Shown in pieces: positions 54,190 to 63,402 of a stretch of DNA of 64,000 nt. This DNA comes from Carposina sasakii (taxonomy: Eukaryota; Arthropoda; Insecta; Lepidoptera; Carposinidae). The stretch is from positions 2,108,001 to 2,172,000 of the forward strand of contig CP053169.1 of assembly GCA_014607495.2 (NCBI GenBank), read 5' to 3'. The notes below the pieces were generated by a model. The model saw nothing but the letters and a program-made list of their open reading frames with translations. It ran no database searches and was not told where the DNA came from. Every line of letters begins with the position of its first letter. Within the stretch, counting starts at the first letter, position 1. The position numbers and the translations under genes are program-made.

Positions 54190-54480
54190 CTTGGTACTTA
54201 GAGCTATGTTTAGTATAGCGGTACAGATGTAAAAGATCAGCAAGCCTAGCATGACCTGCGAAACACGATATGATAAACCGATTTTTCGACATTTAGCCTG
54301 TCAAAATACGATAAATATAGCCGACATGCTAAATTTTGTATAGTACTATACGATATCCACTATGCGTGGTCATGCTAGGGAGGCAGGTACACATTGAGCT
54401 CATTACCTGAGTGACGCATCTTCCGTGTACGGAAGGAATTGCAGCTGATGTATTCTAGTGACGACCCGCATCAGCAAAGG
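54190..54480 (+). repeat. A-family repeat interrupted by a Z MITE
   Basis: GCTATGTTTAGTATAGCGGT and GATGTAAAAGATCAG lie before the Z copy. ATTACCTGAGTGACGC, CGGAAGGAATTGCAGCTGAT and GACGACCCGCATCAGCA lie after it. Confidence 0.65.
54238..54379. mobile_element. Z-family MITE, copy 2, nested in an A repeat
   Basis: CAGCAAGCCTAGCATGACCT to GTGGTCATGCTAGG, closely matching 19726-19890 with a ~20-bp internal deletion. Confidence 0.7.
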
Positions 54481-54500
54481 CATTGGAAAATAGTGTCTTT

Positions 54501-55273
54501 TGTATGTAATGAGGGATTTTCTGAAAAGTTAAAATAACAGTCAAAAATAGATGGCGTGAGCGCATCACCTGCCCTAATCCCCCCCACCTTACCCCTCTCA
54601 GCTTGAAGGATAGTAGTAGTTCCGTGAATAGACTGTGCACTGATGACTAAAGCTGGCTACACACCCAGACTGTGTACAGCCGACAATAAATAAGTCGGTC
54701 GGTTTTCTAAAGACGGTGTAGCATAGCATACGAGTAGGAGACATAGCAAATAACAAGTTGGATTTTGCTACATGGGGTTAATAGTATCAGATTATAATCT
54801 TAATACGAGATGATATCTACTTCATTTTTTTTAACAAACTTAAATATATGAATGACTACTGTTGCCCGTGACTTCATATGCGTGAACTACAGAATGTAGT
54901 CTATGTCCTTCTCCGTACTCCTGTATATGCCTTTCATCCCATCCCATATTATTAAATGCTACAGATACTTATAACTATTAACCCTCGTATAGTAGAGTAT
55001 AGTTACCTTTAATTTAGCAGAGATGCAAGCAATTCTAAGGTAGGTATCTGCTATATCTTTGTTTTTCCTAGCGGATCAATTTTTAGTCGGACGTATACAG
55101 CACACTATAGTCTGCTTCGTCTATCTCTAGTGCTTAGGAACTATTGATGTCTTTGGTTGAGGGTGAGGTGGGGGGGATTAGGATAGGTGGTGGGCTCTCA
55201 TCATCTATCCAGGTGATTTGGATTATTTTTTTTTTACTTTTAATAGTTGTCAGAAAATCCCTCATTGCATATA
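54501..55273. mobile_element. Long inverted-arm element (foldback type)
   Basis: ATGAGGGATTTTCTGA near 54509 and TCAGAAAATCCCTCAT near 55250 are exact inverted copies. Further in, CCTAATCCCCCCCACCT (54573) and AGGTGGGGGGGATTAGG (55170) are also exact inverted copies. The arms are thus ~100 bp with gaps, and the element is ~770 bp. The interior includes a C-type head (TTGCCCGTGACTTCATATGC) at 54864. No transposase. Confidence 0.6.
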
Positions 55274-56176
55274 CGTTAACACTTACTTCTACTAGTTAAG
55301 AGAAATAGACCATACCACGTCCAGTTGCCACGGGAGATATAAAGATTATTCCTAAAGCATTATACAAACCACCGCAACCAAGACTAACCCTTAAAATGCT
55401 CACAATATGAAAATCAGTAGCAAGGTGTAGTTCAACTTTGGCGCAACTGTACGAATTAGTACAGGGGGCAACGACTAAAAGTAGGATGTTTTATATTTGC
55501 ACTTATACTTCTAACTATATAGTTAAACTTTGTAGTAGGATGTACAGCTGCTGCTAAAATAGTTCAGCTGTTTGCTAAAACTAAAATTTTAGTGAAGATA
55601 AAGTATTCCCGTTTGTGCGAACTGCTTAACTTAAAACTATAACTTCTCAACGCTCTGCAAATAGTTTTAGATTGGCATAAATGCTTTGTGCAATTTAAAG
55701 TACTTATCAACTTTTAAAAGGCATAATGGACACGTACTACAGCAAAGTTTCTATTTTAAAACATAACAAAATGAGTTGAAATTATTTCCATTGCGAGAGA
55801 AAGCAATCATTATTTTCCAATACATAATTGTTTCCGTATTTAATTAATGATAATTTCTAATTTAATTCTACCTATGTCTCTATGTACTCATACCTTGGTA
55901 TAACATGAGAATTTTCCTGCAATTTTGTGTGCAATTTAGCTAAATAAGATACATGGTACTTTTTTAACGTCTATTCCAAAGTAGTAAGGTTTTTGCCGAC
56001 GTCTTCCTGTCTATTAGGTTGAACATTATGAGCGAAGTCTAGTGGACCCACTTTCCACCTTCCTTTTGTTTCCCTCGACTGCCAGATGGGTTGGCTTAAT
56101 GATGCGCAGAAAAAAAAACAAGCTCCTGTATTTTATGGGAATAAGAGCTGTTACCGGCGATTTTTTCGATTGGATA
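55274..56176. other. No feature recognised
   Basis: AT-rich, without shared repeat. A short minus-strand frame at 56026-56226 has no domain. Confidence 0.35.
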
Positions 56177-56330
56177 TACATGGTGTAACATGAGTATATA
56201 AGCGAAATGCTTTGAATATAGTCCAAATATATGTAAAAATTACATGTTTATTTTGAAGATTGTATGAACTGAGTTATTTTGGAAATCTCCTTACTATTTG
56301 ATGGAATAAACATGTGGTTTATAATACCCC
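56177..56330 (+). mobile_element. E-family element, one end eroded
   Basis: CATGGTGTAACATGAGTATATAAGCGAAA at the left (after TA), then ACATGTTTATTTTGAAGATT and AATAAACATGTGGTTTATAA. The far inverted end is not found. Confidence 0.55.
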
Positions 56331-57692
56331 ATGTTTTGCAATAGGAATAATCAATAAATTCGTAAGTACTCGTACTTCACATAATTATACATATAAGTAC
56401 TCCCCTAATTCTTGTAAAGCCATACCTATTATATGTATGGCTTAATATATATATATAAAGTGTATACCTATTATATGTATGTATATATGTTTAATAGAGA
56501 CCAATCACAATCTTTTTGGGGTTAATTGCAGTTCTGCTAAGTACCCGTCCAGTCTATACAACTGAACTTAAGAGTTCCTGGCAAACTCCTAATTTGTTCA
56601 AGAAGCCTTTATTCCCCATTCGGAAAATGACATTGCATTCTACTTACATTTTTTCCTATTTCAATTATGGTAGTGGCATAGAGGAGGGTAGGGGGCTTAT
56701 GAACTTGAGGTTTCAGCTGTGATTCCTGGCCACGGCGAGCTTTTTACTGTTAAAAATGTTGTTTTTGGTTTCCATTTTATATTTATACCTATATTATTAG
56801 GTATAGGTACGGTATATTGGTACTAAGTAACGTTTTTATTTACAATGCAACATGTTTTCTTAATCAAATCTATAGAGGTTGTTATCAAAAAATTCGGCCA
56901 ATGGAAAGCGTGTTTTATGACGTGATGAAGTCCGGACGTTATTGGTGGAAATGTGAAATTTTCAAGAGCACAGTCGTAACGCGTCTTATGTCTATAGGTC
57001 ATTAGGTACAAATACTATTCTTCTGTTGCTTAAAAATAATGTTTTATAATTAAAACACATCCAAGCTCATACATACTACTCGTAAGTATTCTGCAAAACC
57101 ATTGAGCGCATATTACGCTACGGTTCCGTTACCGGGATGGATTGTTTCCCGGCGCTCGAAAGTTCTCATTTCCCGGGGAAAGATCCCGTTTCCCGGGAAA
57201 GTTCTTTTGATTTATGCTTCCTTTGTCTCGTTCGAAGTGTATTGGGTTTGGGATTAAAGTGGTTTTGATTATCAATAACCAATAGAGTTAAAGTCGTGTT
57301 ATATGTAATGGCCTTAATTGATTAAGGGCCGATTTTTTCAGAAGCCTATCTTTTGCCATCACCTGCCATTTTGGAAGATACTTCACCAGGTCCGCACGGC
57401 ATTAAACTAAACTTTTTCAAAAATCTGTTTCATCTACCTATTTAATATTCAAAGTTCGAAAAGCAATAACAAGAAACATCAGGCTCGAAGGACTAATAAA
57501 AATGCAAAGAATAATTATTTTCATGGCCGCTATGACAAGTAATTACAACTCGTCAATAATATTGAAGGCTTTGAAGAGTTTATTGGAAAGTACATTGCTT
57601 AGGGATAGCTTTGATAACATTTTAATGAACTAGTAGATACAGTACAGAACTCTTCTATACTAATTTGTATTTAGTGATATTCGTTGATTATT
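56331..57692. other. Unassigned, with minor palindromes
   Basis: AAGCCATAC/GTATGGCTT near 56416 forms a 9-bp stem. GTTTCCCGG / TTTCCCGGGGAAAGATCCCG repeats cluster at 57140-57200 and may be a small MITE. A U-type start (AGGGCCGATTTTTTCA) is near 57325. No gene. Confidence 0.35.
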
Positions 57693-57871
57693 AGATAGAT
57701 CAGAGGTTTGCAAACTTATTTCGTCTAACGCCCACTTTGAAAATCAGTAGCGAAAATGTCAATAGCATATTAGTTGTGCTATTTTTTTCTGGGGCCTAAA
57801 CTGCCCCTCTCTAGGTCTCCAATGCCCACGAGGGGCCGTTATCGCCCACTTTGGGAAAGACTGAGATGGAT
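57693..57871. mobile_element. hAT-type MITE with 8-bp target duplication, copy 2
   Basis: The element 57701-57863 (163 bp) starts CAGAGGTTTGCAAACTTATT and ends CTTTGGGAAAGACTG, with CAG...CTG termini. It is flanked by AGATAGAT (57693-57700) and AGATGGAT (57864-57871), 7 of 8 identical. CGCCCACTTTG occurs near both ends as a direct repeat. Non-coding. Confidence 0.7.
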
Positions 57872-57885
57872 AGTGATGAGTGACA

Positions 57886-57992
57886 GCCAGGCAAATACTG
57901 AAATGCTGAGCAAGTAATATTGTGTCGTAAGTTATACGACAGTGTTATTACTTGTAGGAAATGCATTTTTGCAAGATTAATTTAACATCTGT
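57886..57992. repeat. M-family end fragment
   Basis: GTGACAGCCAGGCAAATACT, TTATACGACAGTGTTATTAC and GGAAATGCATTTTTGCAAG match, inverted, the right ~105 bp of 34140-34606. Confidence 0.65.
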
Positions 57993-58048
57993 CCGTAGTT
58001 ATATGTCATAGCGTAGCGGGGACAGATGTTAATCAGACAAAAAGAAAA

Positions 58049-58365
58049 TCCGTTACATTTTTATTCCGTTACATTTAGTAGATAATAAAAATGTAACGGA
58101 TCGCTGTCTATACATGGAATATATATGAGAAAAAATATTATAGGAGACCTTTATCAACACAATAGTACCCAAAATAATGATTTTTGTCTGTTTATCTGCG
58201 CGTTTGCGCACGCTAATCTCAGAAACGGCTGAACCGATTTCGATGCAGTTTTCAGTAAGATATTGTGACAGGTCCCACTTAACATATAGGCTTTTTATCC
58301 CGAATAATTTCGACATTTTGTTTTTTCTGTAGACCACGCGGACGGAGTCGCGGGCGTCCACTAGT
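58049..58365 (-). mobile_element. C-family long subtype, full length, reversed
   Basis: AACGGATCGCTGTCTATACA to GGAGTCGCGGGCGTCCACTA. Its tail is doubled into a short inverted pair (TTACATTTTTATT / AATAAAAATGTAA). The 132-codon minus-strand frame over it is a by-product. Confidence 0.75.
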
Positions 58366-58998
58366 TTCATAATATAAACTTTCTTGCCTTTGGTCATGAA
58401 ACCACTTATTAAGACAGACTCACTAAAGCTGTTCATAATTACAGCCAACACGTTTCATGAAAATCTATATCTCTTAAGAGCGCTGCATACAATAAGACTA
58501 TTGTTAATAACTCAAAGGCTTTGAATCGTCTGCACCACAGGAGACAGTCTAGTGAAATCCATTGTACACCCTTCACCACCATCTCTACACCGTCCCATAC
58601 TAATTCCAGTACACCATCTATAAAAAGGACTACTCTTACAGCTGCCGCCTGTTCAAATCCTTGTACAGTTGGCAACAGTAATTTGTGTACTGTGTATACC
58701 CTTTTTGTATGTGATTGTGAGTCCTGAGCCTACTTCAGCTGATGGCGTTGTATGTCTCTGGCAAAACTCCAGTTATTTGCGATTTAATGGCGTCTTCATT
58801 ACTTACATGAATCTTTTGAATTGCTGGGTGTTATTTAACTTATTTATGAACTAGCTGATTGTTCGAAACATCCTTCCTATATACTATTCATTTTTCACGA
58901 GATTAAGCTAATCTAAGCTTTAGAGGTAGGATATTCGGTACCATATAAATAATTATAAAGATTATGTCCAATTGTAATTAGCCGCTATATATAGGTAT
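58366..58998. other. Unique segment with open frames on both strands
   Basis: From about 58470 to 58727 the plus strand is open for ~85 codons in a Ser/Thr-rich frame (HHRRQSSEIHCTPFTTISTP near its start) and the minus strand for 78 codons (58439-58675). It matches no repeat in the window and no domain I know. It could be a host exon, a worn retroelement segment or chance. Confidence 0.3.
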
Positions 58999-59058
58999 AG
59001 ACACGACTGTGTTCACAATAATTGGATAGCTAAAACTGCAGGATCGAGATCGAAATCC
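58999..59058 (+). repeat. A-family 5' fragment
   Basis: ACACGACTGTGTTCACAATA to AACTGCAGGATCGAGATC. It is cut off where P-family sequence begins. Confidence 0.6.
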
Positions 59059-59180
59059 TCCTACCACGCTTGTCCAACGTGGTGACTATGGACAAAAACT
59101 CCTATGGCAGTAACTTTGTGGCGTGCCCTGGGGGAGGCCTAGGTCCAGCAGTGGACTGCGATAGGCTGATGTGTGTGTGA
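59058..59180 (+). mobile_element. P-family 3' half
   Basis: CTACCACGCTTGTCCAACGT to CCAGCAGTGGACTGCGATAG, with tail GCTGATGTGTGTGTGA. 5' truncated, as expected for LINE-type priming. Confidence 0.7.
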
Positions 59181-59298
59181 CATATACACTAGCGACGTTA
59201 TCCGGCCAGATGCGACTCACTGAAGCTATAATTAAAGGCCGTGTTTTAATTTGCAACAGTCCTCACGGAGCAGAAAAAGATAAGGGGACCTGCAGGCC

Positions 59299-59452
59299 TA
59301 TTGGCTATCTATTTTGACAGTTCATAGTGATGGAAGTGGCATAATGCCTTATTTGAAGAAAATTTTGGCAACACACACATACATGTCACTTCCAGTTCAA
59401 TAAGTTTCAATGAGTGATCGTGACTATGAACTGTCAAAAAAGATAGCCAATA
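59299..59452. mobile_element. G element: 30-bp inverted ends, TA-flanked
   Basis: The left TTGGCTATCTATTTTGACAG and right CTGTCAAAAAAGATAGCCAA, with TTCATAGT / ACTATGAA inside, match 29 of 30. TA lies on both outer sides. The interior is 94 bp and non-coding. A fragment of one end may be at 61962-61995. Likely Tc1/mariner-type MITE. Confidence 0.7.
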
Positions 59453-60047
59453 TGGGGGCTGACAATGCTTACACACCTACATAAGAAACTATTCACAAGA
59501 TGTCAACTATTCACGAAATCGTGTCATGTTTGTTATCTAAGATTGTATAATGAACATGTCTTAATGATGAAGGTCGTAAGTTGTTTTGGAATGATCCATA
59601 CTATTCGAAAAAAATTACATATTACATATGTAATTTAATATGACTGTAATTACATATATTATTAACATACATAATGTATTACATACATTATTAACGTACG
59701 TCTTCTTTTACACCTTGTACTCGTATATGCCATTTTGGTTGCCAAAACATCGACGGAGGATATACATTGATGATAGCTTATCTCCTGTATTTCCCTCCGT
59801 GTTTTGTTCCGAGAAATGCAAATTGTGACAGTGTAGAGGGCTCTTACTTACTCTCGACATAGTTTACATTTTGTTGCCAAACTATGAGATGCCGTTGTTT
59901 AATGAGAATGTACAATAGTCGTCTCTCCCCTGATTTACTTGGACGGATTATTTGAGGCTTTTGTTCTGTTGAGGAACAGTTCAGGATTGTTTTAAATCTC
60001 AGGTATTGAATCAACGGTATGTACTCAATTTTATTATTAAAAACCTA
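59453..60047. other. Little recognised
   Basis: Palindromic ACATATTACATATGTAAT motifs at 59615-59700. No gene or clear repeat. Confidence 0.35.
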
Positions 60048-60640
60048 TTAACTTGTCACAGGATTGTCCGATACCATAAGGTAGTTGACAGTTTTTTTTA
60101 TTTCTATTTATATCGAAAGATCATAAAATAAAAGAAACATTTGCGAAAGAAAAACTTCGCTATAGTGAAAACTTTCCGGGATATAACGATTTCAAAATCA
60201 CAATTTTAGACTTGCCAAATAACGCTCTATACAAACGACTACCACGACGTGACGTCACTCTTTCAGTGACTTGTATACGCGTGAAAGAAATTTTGTTCTA
60301 CAGCTATATTAAATATTGCGTTTACAAATATGGTTACAGAACAAAAGTTGCTGTAAATAATGTAGGTGGACATGTGATGTTGTAATTTTCAATTTATTTC
60401 ACATTTGAAAAATGGACTTGCCCACTTAACTTTGAAGGCTTATTACTACCTCATTTGGACACATAATCAAATTGTAATTTTACCGATAGGTATGGTTTTG
60501 ATAATTTATTCTGATAAGCATAAAATGTTATTAAGATCAACCATAGGAAACTACCCCATTGGCGCGGGAAGCAAACATGGCGGACAAATAATTAATAAAT
60601 GCATTTCCTACGATTAAAAACATTGTCACACTTGTTCAAA
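60048..60640. repeat. M-family element interrupted by an insertion
   Basis: ACCTATTAACTTGTCACAGG, ATTGTCCGATACCAT (to 60077) and TTGGCGCGGGAAGCAAACAT (from 60559) are contiguous in the 34140-34606 copy. The break at GATACCAT/TTGG holds ~478 bp of other DNA. The far end is worn. Confidence 0.65.
60078..60555. mobile_element. Insertion inside the M element
   Basis: Bounded by AAGGTAGTTGACAG and, inverted, GGGTAGTTTCC. CCAT occurs on both sides (60074-60077, 60556-60559) and may be the target duplication. The interior is AT-rich with frames up to 70 codons that show no domain. Confidence 0.5.
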
Positions 60641-61146
60641 ATTTCAGTGTGCCTATGTATAATGTCAGAATATCTCTTGTTTCATTGTAAAAGTGATTCT
60701 ACATGTACAGTTCAATACCGAATCGCAGAACATGCTCGTAGGTGTTTATCATCAAAATTCCCACCAAAAATAGTTTTTGCGCAATTTCCCGAATAAAAGA
60801 GATGCATTTAACACAACACGGTACCAGGGCAGCATGTTTTCGGAGATATTTTTCATGTTAACGATAGGCCACACAAAGCAACCTCCTATATTTTATGCAG
60901 CCCGTGTGCTTTTTGTAAAAGGAGGAACAAAGGAGTGAATTTCGGCCGTGTGAATAGGTTAGTGTACTTTACGCCTACTTTAGTACCTTTTATATAAATT
61001 GCTAGTGGATTTGGTTTGTCCTTCATGGTTACATCACTTCTGCCCCCGTATCGGCATAAGTAGCATAGCCTTGTCTGAAGAAAAGTGTTACTCCTATTTC
61101 TTAACTTTCTTTTAAGTTTCAATGTATGATGTCGAGTTTCCCAACA
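60641..61146. other. No feature recognised
   Basis: No shared repeat. The 106-codon minus-strand frame (60886-61206) spans into the LINE fragment and has no known domain. Confidence 0.35.
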
Positions 61147-61947
61147 GGTGGACCTGAAGAGGAACATGGGCAAGACGAAGATCATGTCGAACGTCCATGT
61201 GTCCATGTACTGGTTGGGAGCTCGATACTCGAAGTTGTTGACGAGTATATTTACCTGGGACAGATGGTCAAACTAGGTAGGTCCAACTTTGAGAATCGGC
61301 GAATCCAACTCGGCTGGGCAGCGTTCGGGAAATTACTAAGCTTATTTGTGTCCAAGATACCCCAGTCCTTAAAGACGAAGGTATTCTACCTGTGCGTGTT
61401 TCCGGTGATGACCTACGGTGCCGAGACGTAGTCTCTAACTATTTGCCTCATAAAGAAACTGGATCTCACAGCGAGCGATAGAGAAAACTATGCTCGGGAT
61501 CTCTCTGGGTGATCGAATCAGAAGTGAGGAGATCCGTAGACGTACAAAGATCACCGACATAGCTCAATGGTCCAGCAAGCTGAAGAGGCAATAGACAAGG
61601 CACATAGCTCGAAAAACTGATGGCCGATGGAGTCGGAAAGTTCTAGAGTGGATACCACGTATCGCAAAACGCAGCGCGGGAAGGCCATCTGCGAGCTGGA
61701 CGGACTGAAGCTGAAGAGGCAATAGGCAAGGCACATAGCTCGAAGAACTGATGGCCGATGGAGTCGGAAAGTTCTAGAGTGGATACCACGTATCGGAAAA
61801 CGCAGCGCGGGAAGGCCATCCGCGAGCTGGATGGACGACCTGGCCAAGGTCGCGGGCGTCGGTTGGATGCAGGCTGCAACCGGTCGGAGTGGAGGTTGTT
61901 GGGGAAGGCCTATGTCCAACTTCCCAGGGCTATAAATGATGATGACA
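61147..61947 (+). pseudogene. RTE-clade LINE reverse-transcriptase tail, broken
   Basis: One frame gives NMGKTKIMSN. After a shift near 61205 the next gives LEVVDEYIYLGQ, RRIQLGWAAFGKL, SKIPQSLKTKVF and VMTYGAET, then an in-frame TAG (61429-61431) where the family usually has Trp. Later frames give ARRTDGRWSRKVLEW, then DDLAKVAGVGWMQAA. This is the C-terminal part of an RTE-type endonuclease/reverse transcriptase. A 131-bp tandem duplication (61581 and 61712) shifts the frame again. It is 5' truncated and ends near a GATGATGA run. Dead copy. Confidence 0.85.
61581..61842 (+). repeat. 131-bp tandem duplication inside the LINE pseudogene
   Basis: The block starting TGAAGAGGCAATAG and running to GCGAGCTGGA occurs at 61581 and 61712, ~95% identical. 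The period is not a multiple of three. Confidence 0.85.
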
Positions 61948-62091
61948 AATGATGTGTGATATCACTATGAACTCTCAAAAAATAACCGGTATGTGGCAGA
62001 AAAACGCGCATACACACACACACGGCAGTGTTCCCGTTACTTTGATGTAAGTATAAGCTACATAACTGCCAATTTAAGTTTCATTTAGGGC

Positions 62092-62170
62092 CGATTTTTA
62101 CACCCGTCAGATGGCTTATCTGAGGGTTAAAGTTGATGCTGTCTCAATCATAATCTAGTTTTTGAAAAAA
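62092..62170 (+). repeat. U-family fragment
   Basis: AGGGCCGATTTTTACACCCG, AAAGTTGATGCTGTCTCAAT and AGTTTTTGAAAAAAAAG, similar to 33980-34076. Confidence 0.5.
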
Positions 62171-62349
62171 AAGCGGGTGGGGCTGTGTCGGGGCACACGG
62201 CCGTTGGTTTTAACGTGAAACGTCTATGTTAGCGAATCGCTTTTAAAGTAAAAGATTGAAATGAAAACAAGATGGACGCTGTTTTAAGTATTTTAATTAC
62301 GTAATAGGCAAATGTTTATATATTTAGTCACTTTCTGGTTATTTTAAAT

Positions 62350-62556
62350 AGCAGCCGCCCACGACTTCGTCCGCGTGAGGGGGCGTTGTACCCGTGCGAA
62401 GCCGGGCAGGTTGTTGTATAGACTGTAGCCTTCCTTGGTAAATGGGCTATCTAACACTGAAAGAATTTTTCAAATCAGACCAGTAGTTCCTGAGATTAGC
62501 GCGTTCAAACAAACAAACAAACAAACTCTTCAGCTTTATAATATTAGTATAGATAT
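62350..62556 (+). mobile_element. C-headed LINE/SINE-type repeat
   Basis: Head AGCCGCCCACGACTTCGTCC, later CAGTAGTTCCTGAGATTAGC, (AAAC)n at 62504-62526 and the end TATAATATTAGTATAGAT. This 3' end is common in lepidopteran retroposed repeats and is shared with the C short subtype. Confidence 0.6.
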
Positions 62557-63370
62557 AAATACTGTCCAAATTACACTTATTTTTGTATAAATCAATCGGT
62601 TCAAATAAACTTGACAAACACCGAAAGTCTATAAAGTCGGAGTCACGAGTTACACTGAATAGAAACAAGCGTGAGCGCCGGTTTCGCACAGGCAGTACTC
62701 CCCCGCCCCCCCGCTTGACCCCGACACGAACTCAATGTCATAACAGCGAGCTGACTATATAAGTGAAATATTTACACCACATTTTTGTTTCTAAGACCAA
62801 TAGTTTTTTAATTATTAAGGTACGATGATATAGACCTTTTCGTTACGGTCCAGTTTTTAAACCTGGTACCCGTATGTGTCGGCGCGATTTTAAAGACGTT
62901 TCACGTCAAAAAAAACAGCATAAAACTTATCCTTCAGACCTGACCATGTATAAAAAAAACGGCACCAAGAAATGTCAAAGTAAAATGTATGTGAAGGTAC
63001 TCGTAACCTCCACATTCATGAAGCGTTTTGTTCTCGTAGACATATCGAAAGAACAGATTCGGCACAAACTGCGTGAATTTGAATTAAAAATGCGTATAAA
63101 GGGAAATTTAAGAGCCCCTTCTACATCAGTATCTGGAATTTTCCAGGTGTTCCAGAGTTTCCGGCACATTAACTGAACGTCTGATAGAGTCGGTTGCACG
63201 TGAAATCGATTTATCGCCAACTCGTACAGGATTATGGGTATTTTTATACTATCTGCATTTCTGGTAGCCATTAACTAGCGCAGTATATAGGCTATAATAA
63301 TTTGACGAGTCACTTGCCTGCCCTAATACACTTATTTACCTACTTACATATAGCAAAAAGCCGACTGCGT
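62557..63370. other. Unassigned, with overlapping ~100-codon frames on both strands
   Basis: The plus strand is open at 62874-63176 (100 codons, Lys-rich) and the minus strand at 62975-63271 (98 codons). Neither shows a domain I recognise, and no splice context is evident. A C-rich run is at 62700-62722. Confidence 0.3.
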
Positions 63371-63402
63371 TCATCTTGGTGTTAATTTTTACACCAAGAT
63401 GA
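63371..63402. repeat. Perfect 12-bp hairpin
   Basis: TCATCTTGGTGT, 8-base loop TAATTTTT, ACACCAAGATGA. Too short for a microRNA precursor. No terminator role applies in this setting. Confidence 0.7.

Noticed and set aside
58053..58451. 132-codon minus-strand frame
   Set aside because: Most of it reads through a C-family non-coding repeat. Other copies of the repeat do not keep the frame.
61551..61919. 122-codon minus-strand frame with repeated peptide
   Set aside because: Antisense to the RTE pseudogene. The peptide repeat reflects the 131-bp tandem duplication.
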